DNA from: a virus
Direction: 5' to 3' (one strand)
IMG/VR virus record: IMGVR_UViG_3300023174_003623
Coordinates: 1-64,000 of that record
Length of the DNA stretch: 64,000 bases
The position numbers and the translations under genes are program-made. This document shows positions 54,396-64,000 of this stretch, in pieces (position 1 is the stretch's first letter; every line of letters begins with the position of its first letter). The notes under the pieces are model-generated. The model did no database searches. It saw only the letters and a program-made list of their open reading frames with translations, and was not told the origin of the DNA.

Positions 54396-54398
54396 ATA
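54391..54398 (+). promoter_or_regulatory. Possible late promoter (AATAAATA)
   Basis: AATAAATA overlaps the gp5 stop and lies 24 bases before gp25. It is a variant late element in a 27-base gap. Weak. Confidence 0.3.
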
Positions 54399-54422
54399 TA
54401 GGATTCAAATAAGGATTCCGAA

Positions 54423-54854
54423 ATGGCGTTACCTTCAGTTGCTGATAGATATTCTGCTCAGAAGCCTAAAAATCAAGCACTATATTCCGACTTCCTAACA
54501 AACTTTAATGCACACCCAGATTCAAAACAATTGATGTCTGTTAAAGATGAAGTTGCTGTCATGCGCTCAATTAAAAGTCTATTATTGACTAATAAATATG
54601 AAAGATTGTTTCAACCATCTTTAGGATCAAACCTAAGAAATTTTTTATTTGAAGATATTTCTCGTCAAACTCAAGCTTCAATTCAAAATGCAATAAGAGA
54701 AACAATTAGAAACCATGAGCCAAGAGCTAATATAATTGATATAACTGTTACAGGATACCCAGACCAAAATGGATATGTTGTAACAATAATTTTCTATTTA
54801 AGAAGTATAGAAAATGCAGTAACCTTAAACATACCTCTAATTAGAGTAAGATAA
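54423..54854 (+). CDS. 25: Baseplate wedge protein gp25
   Basis: A 143-residue protein of the gp25 family (also in type VI secretion and R-type pyocins). DEVAVMRSIKSLLLTNKYER, LFQPSLGSNLRNFLFED and REXIRNHEPRA-type residues are the family core. It links wedge and sheath. It overlaps gp6 by one base. Confidence 0.93.
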   Translation: MALPSVADRYSAQKPKNQALYSDFLTNFNAHPDSKQLMSVKDEVAVMRSIKSLLLTNKYERLFQPSLGSNLRNFLFEDISRQTQASIQNAIRETIRNHEPRANIIDITVTGYPDQNGYVVTIIFYLRSIENAVTLNIPLIRVR

Positions 54855-56653
54855 TGTCTTCAAACACAAGTATAAATTTAGTAAACTTAGATTTCGCGAA
54901 TCTCAAAGAGAGTTTCAAAACATATCTTAAAAATCAAAATTTATTTAAAGATTATGATTTTGAAGGAAGCAATATTAATGTATTGCTCGATGTGCTTTCA
55001 TATAATACATACATGAATTCTTTTTACTTAAACATGGTCGGTAATGAAATGTTCTTGGATAGTGCTCAGTTACGAGAGAGTGTCATTTCGAGAGCAAAGG
55101 AACTCAACTATACACCAAGATCGTTTAAATCTGCTAGAGCAACGGTTACGCTAACCATTCAGACTGATGGTACTGTTGCTTCAGTTCTTATGCCTAAAGG
55201 AACTACATTTACTAGTAGAATAGGATCTAATTCTTTTACTTTTTCAACGGATGAGAATAAAGTAATATCAGGAGCAAATAACACATTTGTTTCTGATGAA
55301 ATTGTACTCTATGAAGGGCAATATGTCAATGATACCTTTAATGTAAATACTTCAGATACCACACAAAGGTTTATTCTTTCTAATCCAACAATAGATACGG
55401 ATTCTCTTACTGTTACTGTACTTGAAGATAATGGCACAGAGATATTGACTTATTTAAGAGCAACATCTTTATTTGACAAACAAGCAAATTCACAAATATT
55501 TTTTATTCAAGGTGCAGAAAATGATAAGTATGAAATTGTTTTTGGTGATGGTGTATTAGGAAGAAAGCCAAAAGACAACTCAGTAGTAGTATGTGAATAT
55601 CGTATTTGTAAGGGTGAACTTCCAAATGGAGCATTTAAATTTACATGCGATGGTACTATACCACCACAAGGTGGATTTTCAAATGTAGCTGTATCTACAA
55701 TATCTGCTGCGGCTCAAGGTGCTATTCACGAATCAATTGAGTCAGTTAAATTTAATGCTCCAAGATATTTTACCACACAAGAAAGAGCAGTAACTGCTGA
55801 AGATTATAGAAATCTTCTTATTTTAAATTTTCCTGAAATTAATGCAGTATCAGTATATGGTGGTGAAGAAGCAACTCCTCCTGTATATGGAAAAGTTTTT
55901 ATTGCAGTAGATTTAAAAAATGTAGATGGTGTGCCCGATACTCGTAAACAACAATATTACAATTTTATCAAACCAAGATCTTCACTTTCTATTGACCCAG
56001 TGTTTATTGATCCAGATTTTATGTATGTAGCAATAGAATCTACAGTTAGGTACAATTTAAATACAACTGCTTTAAATAGTGAATCTGTAAAAGAATTAAT
56101 CCTAAGTGCAATCAAATCTTATAATAATAGTTATCTTGATGATTTTAATAGCACTTTACGTTACAGTAGTTTAGTTAAAGCTATAGATGCTGTTGATAGA
56201 AGTATCTTAAGTAATGATACTACTATAAGACCTTTGAGAGTCATACTTCCTGAAATTGGAAAAGATCAAAATTATGTTATAGATTTTGCACAAGAATTAG
56301 AAAACAACTTTGCTAATCTTTCAGTTAGCCATCCTAGTAATTATTTGTCTACAATTGAATCCACTAATTTTGTTGTTCAAAATAAATTAGTAAGCTTAGA
56401 AGATGATGGTAAAGGTACTATAAGAACAATTGCACTTGATGAAACTACTCATGTTGTAGTGAACAATGTAGGGACAGTGGATTATAAAACTGGCAAAATA
56501 CAACTTCAAAAATTAAATATCACATCATATTCAGGTTCTGGTATAAAGATATTTGCTAGAACAAAACGAAAAGATATATCCTCTTTATTAAGAACTATTT
56601 TAACAATTAAAGAAGAGGATGTCAATATTACTGTAGTCTCTGAAAGGGAATAA
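54854..56653 (+). CDS. 6: Baseplate wedge protein gp6
   Basis: A 599-residue gp6 (J-like family). NVLLDVLSYNTYMNSFYLNM, FLDSAQLRESVISRAKELNY and TPRSFKSARATVTL open it, and FTTQERAVTAEDYRNLILNF-type residues lie in the middle (about 310-330). gp6 dimers connect wedges. Length is close to T4 gp6 (660). Confidence 0.94.
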   Translation: MSSNTSINLVNLDFANLKESFKTYLKNQNLFKDYDFEGSNINVLLDVLSYNTYMNSFYLNMVGNEMFLDSAQLRESVISRAKELNYTPRSFKSARATVTLTIQTDGTVASVLMPKGTTFTSRIGSNSFTFSTDENKVISGANNTFVSDEIVLYEGQYVNDTFNVNTSDTTQRFILSNPTIDTDSLTVTVLEDNGTEILTYLRATSLFDKQANSQIFFIQGAENDKYEIVFGDGVLGRKPKDNSVVVCEYRICKGELPNGAFKFTCDGTIPPQGGFSNVAVSTISAAAQGAIHESIESVKFNAPRYFTTQERAVTAEDYRNLLILNFPEINAVSVYGGEEATPPVYGKVFIAVDLKNVDGVPDTRKQQYYNFIKPRSSLSIDPVFIDPDFMYVAIESTVRYNLNTTALNSESVKELILSAIKSYNNSYLDDFNSTLRYSSLVKAIDAVDRSILSNDTTIRPLRVILPEIGKDQNYVIDFAQELENNFANLSVSHPSNYLSTIESTNFVVQNKLVSLEDDGKGTIRTIALDETTHVVVNNVGTVDYKTGKIQLQKLNITSYSGSGIKIFARTKRKDISSLLRTILTIKEEDVNITVVSERE

Positions 56654-56656
56654 TAA

Positions 56657-59600
56657 GTGAAAGACATTGTTACTTATATTTCGCCACTGATTGAATCACA
56701 ATTTCCTTCTTTTTATAGAGAAGATGGTCAAGTTTTTATATCGTTTGTAAAATCTTATTATGAATGGTTAGAACAAGCAAATAATGCGCTTTATCATTCT
56801 CGTAGATTATTAGAATATCGTGATGTAGATCAAACTGTAGAAGATTTTTTAGTTTATTTTAAAGAAGAAACTTTAAAAAATATTCAATTTGATACTGCCA
56901 CAAATAAACGTCTTTTTATAAAAAATGCTTTAGATTTTTATAGATCTAAAGGTACAGAACGCTCTATAGATTTATTTTTTAAATTAGTTTATGCACAACC
57001 AGCATCAGTTCGTTATCCGGGAGATGATGTTTTTAAACTTTCGGATAATACATGGAAAATCCCCACCTATATTGAAGTAACGGAAACACCATACAATTCA
57101 GAATTTGATGGTAAACAAATTACTGGTGTAGATAGTGGGGCTACTGCATTTGTTGATAATTATTCTGTCAAGAAAAAAATTAATGATACAACCGATATTT
57201 CTGGTAACAAAGTAAAAGTATCTAAAAATATCCATGTTTTTTTCTTAAGTAATTTAAGAGGAAACTTTAAATATGGAGAAAAAGTAGTACATACTGGCAC
57301 AACTGATCCTAGAAATGCACCTGTTATTACAGGATCATTAAATGAATTAGAAGTGCTTACTGGAGCTTCAAATTATAATGTAGGTGATATTGTTACTCTC
57401 ACTTCAAATACCGGAATGAATGGTAAAGCTGTAGTTTCATCTACATACAATACAACTGGTCAAGTAGAGTTTACTTTATTAGAAGGTGGATGGGGATATA
57501 CAGTTTCTCCAAAAATTATAATTTCAGAAAAAACATTACAAGTTAATAATGTTATAGCGGAAAGTGGTGGGTTAATAAGTCCATTTATTCAATTTGAAAC
57601 CGTAGTCCAACCCAAAGCAAATATTAATTTTCAAGGAATGTCTGGAACATTTCAAACAAATGATTTTGTTTATAATTATTATGCAAATAATAGTTTGTCT
57701 GGATACGGTAAAATAGCATCTATTTCTGTTTCAACTAATGATTCCACTACAGGAAATATTTACGTTTCAGTTATTTCTGGTAATTTACAATCAAATGCAA
57801 GATTTTATAATTCCGGTAATACCATATATGCAAATACGGTAACGTATATTGATAGAACTGCTACTGCAAATATTGTAGCATATACAACAGATAATACTTT
57901 AACACTTTCTGATGTTCAAGATGGTATTTTAATAATAAAAGGTGAAAAAGTATATCAATCTAATTCTACAGTTGAATGGGCAAATGCTACCGTACAAACA
58001 ATATCTAGAAATGGTGCCAATTTAATTGTACAAGTTACAAATACGCAAGGTGTTTTTTTAGCCAATCAACGAGTATTAGGAAGGACTTCTTCAGCCAATA
58101 CTCTTTTAAATTCATATTCTACATATATTGGAATTAATGATAGCTCCACTACATCTGTTAGATCTGTTACCATAACAGCAAATGGTGCAAATTATTCAAA
58201 TGGAGATGTAGTAAGTTTTACTTCTACAACTGGGTATGGTGCATATGCAAGAATATCTACAACGGCTAGCGGTAATATTTATGCTGTTACAGTTGTTAGA
58301 GGTGGTACTGGTTATTTAACTACACCAAGCGCCACTATTGCAAATAGCGCAAATCAATACTTTTTTAATGCAAACTCTGATGTATCGAATACTACAGATT
58401 TTATAACAATATCTAATCATAATTTTGTAAATGCCCAATATGTACAATATAAAGTTACAGCTACCAACACTGCATTAAGTCCATTAACAAATAATGGAAA
58501 ATATTATGTAAGAACAGCAAATTCACTAGGTATAACTATTTCTACTGCCCCTAAAGGTAATGTAATTAATATAACTTCTGGTGCAACTGAAAATGGTCAT
58601 TCGTTTACTGCGGTTGTGTCTGGAGGATATGGTGCTGCATTTACTGCTATTTTAGGTAATGAAATAGATTATAATAATGGATTATTTTTATATGGAAGTA
58701 AATCAAATACTACTGCATATTTAACTTCTGCCAGTCAAGGTAGTTTAGCATCATTTAAAGTTGCTAGTATTGATGATGAAGAAACTGTTTCTTTAAATTC
58801 AGATTTTCTTTATAGTAATAACATTTATGGTGCCGATTATTTAAATATAATAATTGATGGTAGCAGTAATACCGCGCTTTCTGGTTCTAACTCTTATGGA
58901 TTTCCTGCTAATCCTTCAGCAAATTTAACTGATGGAACTATACAAAGTCTTTTAGCTGTAGATGATTATACAATTGGCTCTATAAGTCTAATTAGTAAAA
59001 CTAATCCCGGAGAAGATTATAATATAGATCCTTTAGTGACAGTAATAGAACCAGTTGTTTATGGTTATAAAAAAGCAGATTATTTTTTAACTACAAGAGA
59101 ATCTACATCCAGTTTTCTATCTGGCGAAAATTTGCTTTTTATTTCTAGAAAATCTTTTAATGGTAAAACTGATGTTTCTAGTGATTTTATTAGTATAACT
59201 AATAATTTTTGGGCTAATGGAACAGTTATTACCTACAGTGTTGATGCTGGTAATACCGTAATTGGTAATCTTGCTAATAACACAAATTATTATATTGGTT
59301 ATGCCAACTCTTTAGGATTTAAATTATCTACTACGCTAAATGGGCCTGCTATAACACTTTCTCCTTCTCCAACTTCAGAAATTGGACATTATATTCAAAA
59401 TGGTAGTTATTCCAAACTTGGTATAATTAAATCTATTGTTAATGATAATACTTTACAGGTTACTAGAGCATCTATGTTTGCTGATATTGCAGAATATGCA
59501 AATACATATGTAAAGGGTGAAACTTCCGCATTCGTAACAATGATCGCTTTAGCTGGAACTGATACCACTTTCTCTGGTTTAAATGCTAAAGTAACAGCAA

Positions 59601-60286
59601 ATGTTGTTACTGCAAATGGTGTAGTCGGGTCATTAACTGTTTTTGATTCTGGTTATGGGTATGAACGATTTGATATATCATCATTTGCGAAGGCAGATGA
59701 CCCAGATTCTACTATCGGTTTAGCAAAAGCTGTTGTAGAACGACAGGGTAAAGGTGAAGGATTTTATCAATCTACTAAAGGTTTTTTAAGTCAAGATAAA
59801 TACATACATGATGGAGATTTTTATCAAGATTATTCATATGAATTAGTGAGTAGAGTACCTTTTGAAAGATACTCAGAGATGTTAAAAAAAGTTCTTCATG
59901 TTGCTGGCACTAAAATGTTCCCAGCAGCAGAAGTGGAAAGTAATATTTCGTTACCAATAACTGCTTCTAGAACAATTGAATTGAGAACTACATTTAATCC
60001 TTATGGCGATGGATGCACAGCTATTGTAGATGTATCAACTGATTTTATTAATTTACCTAATGGAAATAGTAGCGTCCTAATATTAGGAAATACTGATATA
60101 GTTGTTTATGATGTTGATACTGGAAATACTGTTATAACTGGTTTAGCTAATGGTCAATTTTATTATATTGCTTATGCTAATTCTTCAGGATTTAAATTAT
60201 CTACAACAGCTAACGGTTCTAGTATTGTGGATTTAGACGGTCCATTACTAAATGAAGATGGTCATGGTATTACTAATATTGTATAA
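56657..60286 (+). CDS. 7: Baseplate wedge protein gp7, extended
   Basis: A 1209-residue protein with a GTG start backed by AAAGGGA at 56643-56649. The N-terminus (YISPLIESQFPSFYREDGQV, FVKSYYEWLEQ, YRSKGTERSIDLFFKLVY) is typical of gp7 in T4-like marine phages. The centre is made of beta repeats with GYG/GTG units and contains three copies of a 70-residue module near 58396-58620, 59180-59398 and 60040-60270. A C-terminal part (FYQSTKGFLSQDKYIHDGDF) precedes the last module. It forms the wedge body next to gp8 and gp10. Confidence 0.87.
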   Translation: MKDIVTYISPLIESQFPSFYREDGQVFISFVKSYYEWLEQANNALYHSRRLLEYRDVDQTVEDFLVYFKEETLKNIQFDTATNKRLFIKNALDFYRSKGTERSIDLFFKLVYAQPASVRYPGDDVFKLSDNTWKIPTYIEVTETPYNSEFDGKQITGVDSGATAFVDNYSVKKKINDTTDISGNKVKVSKNIHVFFLSNLRGNFKYGEKVVHTGTTDPRNAPVITGSLNELEVLTGASNYNVGDIVTLTSNTGMNGKAVVSSTYNTTGQVEFTLLEGGWGYTVSPKIIISEKTLQVNNVIAESGGLISPFIQFETVVQPKANINFQGMSGTFQTNDFVYNYYANNSLSGYGKIASISVSTNDSTTGNIYVSVISGNLQSNARFYNSGNTIYANTVTYIDRTATANIVAYTTDNTLTLSDVQDGILIIKGEKVYQSNSTVEWANATVQTISRNGANLIVQVTNTQGVFLANQRVLGRTSSANTLLNSYSTYIGINDSSTTSVRSVTITANGANYSNGDVVSFTSTTGYGAYARISTTASGNIYAVTVVRGGTGYLTTPSATIANSANQYFFNANSDVSNTTDFITISNHNFVNAQYVQYKVTATNTALSPLTNNGKYYVRTANSLGITISTAPKGNVINITSGATENGHSFTAVVSGGYGAAFTAILGNEIDYNNGLFLYGSKSNTTAYLTSASQGSLASFKVASIDDEETVSLNSDFLYSNNIYGADYLNIIIDGSSNTALSGSNSYGFPANPSANLTDGTIQSLLAVDDYTIGSISLISKTNPGEDYNIDPLVTVIEPVVYGYKKADYFLTTRESTSSFLSGENLLFISRKSFNGKTDVSSDFISITNNFWANGTVITYSVDAGNTVIGNLANNTNYYIGYANSLGFKLSTTLNGPAITLSPSPTSEIGHYIQNGSYSKLGIIKSIVNDNTLQVTRASMFADIAEYANTYVKGETSAFVTMIALAGTDTTFSGLNAKVTANVVTANGVVGSLTVFDSGYGYERFDISSFAKADDPDSTIGLAKAVVERQGKGEGFYQSTKGFLSQDKYIHDGDFYQDYSYELVSRVPFERYSEMLKKVLHVAGTKMFPAAEVESNISLPITASRTIELRTTFNPYGDGCTAIVDVSTDFINLPNGNSSVLILGNTDIVVYDVDTGNTVITGLANGQFYYIAYANSSGFKLSTTANGSSIVDLDGPLLNEDGHGITNIV

Positions 60287-60297
60287 AAGAGAGTAAG

Positions 60298-63200
60298 ATG
60301 GCAAATAATAAATTAATTACAAGTTATTTTAGATTGCATAATGTAAAGCAGTTCATAGAATCAATAAATGAACCTGCTAACACGATCTATTATGTCTTCG
60401 GCGGTAAGCCTACTCAATACAGTTTAGGTGATAATACTATTGATGCACCTAATGGAAGCATTCAAAGTTTAAATGCTAATGTATACGATGAAATGGTTTT
60501 TGCTAAAAAAATTGGGTCTTCAGATGTTGCGGTAATGGCTAATCGAACTAATTGGACTACTGGTACTGTTTATGATATGTATGATAGTCAAGACGGTAAT
60601 TTAGAAGATAAGCCATTTTTTGTAGTATCACCCGAGGGTGGTACTTATTATGTGTATAAATGTTTATTCAATAATAATGACAGTCCAGCAACAAGTCAAC
60701 CTCTTTTTAGTGCAACTGGTGCTGATGATGTTGTCTATGAAACCGCAGATGGTTATATTTGGAAATATATGTATAAAGTAGATGCCACTACTTTTAATAA
60801 ATTTTCCACCTCACTCTATATTCCAGTTATTGAAGATGCTAACGTCACTTCTAATGCAATTTCTGGCGCAATCGATGTAATTAAAATTGAAACTGGTGGG
60901 AGATTGTATAACAATTATCTTTCTGGGGCTTTTACTGCATCAGATGTGCGTTATGGTGGATTTCCTTTAAAATATAGAATATCATCAGGCGATGCATCCC
61001 CTACCGCAGATTTTTATACAGGATGCATTATTAAGATAATAACTGGTGAAGGCTCAGGTCAATATAGAAAAATTACAAGTTATACAACAGATGGTGAATA
61101 TAAATTCATTTATATTGATACGCCTTTTACTACTATCCCCACATCTTCTACATTTGAAATAAGCCCACAAGTTGTTGTTCATGGTGATGGAAGACAAACA
61201 TCAAATGTTACTGCAAGAGGATTAGTTAATTCTGCATCATCAAATTCTATCTATAAAATTGATATATTAAATCGAGGGTCTGGATATTTTATTGCATCAG
61301 CTAATGCTTATGCATCTCCTATAGTAAGAATAGCCAATTCTGTAAATGATTCAGTTTTACGACCAATAATTAGCCCCAAAGGTGGTCATGGTTATGATAT
61401 AGAAAATGAACTATACACTAATCATTTAGGTATAAGTGTAAAATTTTCTAACACAGAAAATGATACAATATCTACAGATAATGATTTTAGAACAGTTGGT
61501 ATAATTAAAGATCCTAGATTTAATAATGTAAAATTGAATTATAACTCTTTAAAGGGTAGTGGATTTACAGATACAGAAGAAGTTGTTCAATTAGATATTA
61601 AAAGACTTGGTGGTAGTGTTGGCGTTTCTTCTACAAGTAAAAATGTAGTAGGACTTGGTACTCTTACTACTTTAACTATAAATTCTCCCGGTAATACTAC
61701 TTTTTCAAATTCTGATGTAATCACTATTTCAAATGTAGCAGTAAATGCTATTTGCAATTTAGTATCCAACTCAACTGGTTATATTTCCAGTATTAGTGTA
61801 GTATCTGCTGGGTTTGGTTTTAGTGATACGGTATCACCAGTTATTTCTGTTGCTAATTCGTCTGGTGGTAATGTTAGATATGTTAATTCAAATATAATTT
61901 CTTCGGTTTCTATTAGTGCTGGTGGTAGAAATTATTCAAATACTGATTATGTGATTGTTTCTGATATAAGTTCTACCATAAATGCAACTTCAAATATTAC
62001 AACAGATAGTACTGGTAGTATTGCTTCTCTTCTTATAACAAATAGCGGTAGATCATTTTCTTCAAGTGGACCCTTTACTGTAAGAATTGCCAACAGTTCT
62101 GGTGGTTATTCAAATGGAGCTAAAGTAGTAAATGCTTCTGTAATCTCAAGTGGAAGTGCTGGTTTATACTCAAATACAGATTATCTAATTTTTCCAAGTC
62201 CATCTGCTCCCGCTGGTGGTAATGCTTTTGCAAACGTCTTTACAGTAATCAATGGGAGTATGTCTTTAGCATTAGTAAATGCTACTGTAATCACATTAGG
62301 CAATAATTATGGATTCACTTTAGACCCAACCTCATCTATAAATGGTTATGTAGCTAATAGTACAGGCGGAAAAATAAGATATTTAAATTCAAATATTGTA
62401 AGTTCAATAATTGTTTCAAATTCTTCGCCCGTATATAGAGTTGCTAATGTAGTTATAACTGGCACTGCTAATGGACAAAATTATAATTCTACTAAGGTTT
62501 TAAGAGTTGATATTGCGGATGGTGGCGTAGGATATAATTCAATAGCCAATAATATATTAATTTTCAGTGGTGGTGCAGGTTCTGGTGCCAATGCTACATT
62601 TGTTAATAATAGCTTAGGTTCTATTATTTCGGTTACAATGGTAGCTAATGGCACCGGCTACACCTCTGTTCCAGCCGTAACAGCAAATGCGACAGCAAAT
62701 GGTGTAGGTGCAAATTTAGTTGCAGTATTAGCTAATTCAATAACTTTTTCTAGTACTACTGGTGGTTATGGTGCTGTAGCATATTTTACAAATACTGCAT
62801 CAGGAAATATTGTATCAATATCTGTTGTAAATGCAGGATTTGGTTATACTTCAGTACCAACTGCAACTATATCAGATCCAGTTGGTACTGGAGCAGTATT
62901 TACAGTATCTGCAAACGGAGGCGCAAATCTATTTGCTGTAGATGATATTGTCTATGTAACTAATGGCAATATAAATGCTACTGCTACTGTAGCAGTGAAT
63001 GCTACACTTTTTATAACATCTACGACAGTCACAAATAGTGGCAAAGGATTTAATCCTTCTACTATGTTTGTTTACGCTGCAAATTCGAGTGGTGGAAATT
63101 ATCGATATTTTAATAATACTGTAATTAGAGATATTTCTGTTGCAAATGGTGGATTTACTGGTTTTTGTAGTAATAGTGACGTTTTAACTATTACAAATGG

Positions 63201-64000
63201 CGCTATAAATGCCATAGCAAACGTGAGATCAAATACTGTTGGTGGTTTATCTACTATAAATCTAACGACCAGTGGTCTTGGTTTTGCGAATCACTCTTCT
63301 TTGGTTATGAAATTAACCAATTCTACTGGTGGTGATATTCGTTATTTAAATGACTATATTGTAAATTCATACTCGATTTCAGATGGTGGTTCAGGATATA
63401 ATAATACAGATGTAATTATTATATCAAGTAATGATTCTACTATCAACTCTACTGCTAATATCATTACAACAACTACTGGGACAATTACTTCTGTTACATT
63501 TAATAATAGAGGAAAAGGTATTGCACCATGGTATATTTCTAATTTAAATATTGTAACTGGTGGGACTGGTTATTCTAACGCTGATAAAATTGTATTTTAT
63601 GGTGGTGGTGGAAGCGGCGCAAATGCAGTACTTCTTACAAATACTTCTGGTGGAATTGTTAGAGCGTATATTGTTGCTCCCGGTATAAATTATACAAGCG
63701 CACCAACAGTAGCAATAACAACATCGACAGGTAGTAGTGCAAATATTACTGCTAGCATTACTAAACCTTCTAGACTTAGAATATATGATGCAAACAATAA
63801 TCCATCATCTGGTCAATTTGCAGATATATCTTTCATGGTGTCTTTATCAGCAAATGCAGTGGCTAATTTAGTATATGCCCCTATTTTAGGTAATACTACA
63901 ATGATTGCTAATGTTGTAAGTGCTGCAAATGTTTCTGTAAATTTAAGTGATACTGCTAATTTAATTTTTGTATCTAATGCTGCACCAAACGTTTCAATTA
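60298..64000 (+). CDS. 8: Baseplate wedge protein gp8, extended, cut by window end
   Basis: The frame starts at ATG 60298 after AAGAGAG and stays open to base 64000 (over 1230 codons). The first 200 residues (MANNKLITSYFRLHNVKQFI, YYVFGGKPTQYSLGDN, DGYIWKYMYKVDATTFNKF) match gp8 of T4-like phages. T4 gp8 has 334 residues, so a very long extension follows. It is made of beta repeats with G-x-GYTSVP, NSSGG-x(1,3)-RYLN and GG-x-x-YSNTDV units. The stop lies beyond the window. Confidence 0.85.
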   Translation, partial: MANNKLITSYFRLHNVKQFIESINEPANTIYYVFGGKPTQYSLGDNTIDAPNGSIQSLNANVYDEMVFAKKIGSSDVAVMANRTNWTTGTVYDMYDSQDGNLEDKPFFVVSPEGGTYYVYKCLFNNNDSPATSQPLFSATGADDVVYETADGYIWKYMYKVDATTFNKFSTSLYIPVIEDANVTSNAISGAIDVIKIETGGRLYNNYLSGAFTASDVRYGGFPLKYRISSGDASPTADFYTGCIIKIITGEGSGQYRKITSYTTDGEYKFIYIDTPFTTIPTSSTFEISPQVVVHGDGRQTSNVTARGLVNSASSNSIYKIDILNRGSGYFIASANAYASPIVRIANSVNDSVLRPIISPKGGHGYDIENELYTNHLGISVKFSNTENDTISTDNDFRTVGIIKDPRFNNVKLNYNSLKGSGFTDTEEVVQLDIKRLGGSVGVSSTSKNVVGLGTLTTLTINSPGNTTFSNSDVITISNVAVNAICNLVSNSTGYISSISVVSAGFGFSDTVSPVISVANSSGGNVRYVNSNIISSVSISAGGRNYSNTDYVIVSDISSTINATSNITTDSTGSIASLLITNSGRSFSSSGPFTVRIANSSGGYSNGAKVVNASVISSGSAGLYSNTDYLIFPSPSAPAGGNAFANVFTVINGSMSLALVNATVITLGNNYGFTLDPTSSINGYVANSTGGKIRYLNSNIVSSIIVSNSSPVYRVANVVITGTANGQNYNSTKVLRVDIADGGVGYNSIANNILIFSGGAGSGANATFVNNSLGSIISVTMVANGTGYTSVPAVTANATANGVGANLVAVLANSITFSSTTGGYGAVAYFTNTASGNIVSISVVNAGFGYTSVPTATISDPVGTGAVFTVSANGGANLFAVDDIVYVTNGNINATATVAVNATLFITSTTVTNSGKGFNPSTMFVYAANSSGGNYRYFNNTVIRDISVANGGFTGFCSNSDVLTITNGAINAIANVRSNTVGGLSTINLTTSGLGFANHSSLVMKLTNSTGGDIRYLNDYIVNSYSISDGGSGYNNTDVIIISSNDSTINSTANIITTTTGTITSVTFNNRGKGIAPWYISNLNIVTGGTGYSNADKIVFYGGGGSGANAVLLTNTSGGIVRAYIVAPGINYTSAPTVAITTSTGSSANITASITKPSRLRIYDANNNPSSGQFADISFMVSLSANAVANLVYAPILGNTTMIANVVSAANVSVNLSDTANLIFVSNAAPNVSI
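61260..63760 (+). repeat. Degenerate beta-repeat array in gp8
   Basis: Protein-level repeats of roughly 45-70 residues alternate two types: one with a GxGY-TSVPT-like pattern and Gly-Ala runs, the other with SSGG followed by RY(L/F/V)N and then SNTD. DNA copies differ at many sites, so the array is old and drifting. It probably forms a long beta-structured arm. Confidence 0.65.

Noticed and set aside
1-64000. CRISPR array, integrase, transposase or att sites
   Set aside because: None was seen. The direct repeats found are gene duplications, coding repeats or a two-copy leader repeat, not spaced arrays.

Overview
The window is a 64 kb piece of an AT-rich genome of a T4-like contractile-tailed phage (Caudoviricetes, T4 superfamily, of the kind seen in marine and freshwater T4-like phages). 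The evidence is a T4-type replication and late-transcription set (primase gp61-like, gp32, gp59-like helicase loader, gp33-like late co-activator, RNase H, PhoH), a T4-type baseplate set (gp48, gp54-like, gp53, hub, gp5, gp25, gp6, gp7, gp8, gp26/gp51), tRNAs, and candidate late promoters of the TATAAATA type. The genes for the main capsid, portal, terminase, sheath and polymerase are not here, so this is a partial genome. No integrase, insertion sequence or CRISPR array was seen.

Layout. 1-332 is a non-coding leader with a run of 14 G, two direct repeats 66 bp apart and a consensus sigma70 promoter. 333-3897 holds one unknown gene and four tandem paralogues that look like internal head proteins. 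3913-14706 is an accessory island for surface sugars: GT34-like glycosyltransferase, RfbH-like dehydratase, aldolase-like protein, HAD phosphatase, acetolactate synthase-like TPP enzyme, SDRs, a sugar methyltransferase, Gmd and a ColD-like dehydratase. 14723-15262 holds a 23-residue PqqA precursor gene, a terminator and a circularly permuted (two-piece) tmRNA. 15289-26178 carries a deaminase, likely packaged or virion proteins, a Dps protein, tail fibre and decoration-like proteins, and a spanin-like pair. 26244-31742 carries primase, ThyX, NrdA, NrdB and an FkbM methyltransferase. 31784-33443 has a GIY-YIG protein, six tRNAs and two membrane proteins on the minus strand. 33542-43410 is mostly replication, recombination and late-transcription genes with a Thr tRNA and a secreted SleB-type lysin. 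43407-50035 is a minus-strand tail block (lysozyme-bearing hub or tape protein, coiled-coil tail protein, small membrane protein, gp51/gp26 with a frameshift site, gp54-like, gp4). 50208 to the end is the plus-strand baseplate wedge and hub block and runs off the edge inside gp8.

How it fits together. NrdAB, ThyX and the deaminase would supply nucleotides. tRNAs for A/U-ending codons and the tmRNA support translation. Gmd plus the ColD-like enzyme would make a GDP-3,6-dideoxy sugar, and the RfbH-like plus TPP enzymes suggest a second 3,6-dideoxy or branched-chain sugar, probably to change the host surface. PqqA can only be useful in a host with PqqB-E, so the host probably uses PQQ-dependent dehydrogenases. 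A methylotroph or other alcohol-oxidising proteobacterium is my inference and is not proven by the window. The two-piece tmRNA form is known from alphaproteobacteria, some betaproteobacteria and cyanobacteria, which is compatible with that idea.
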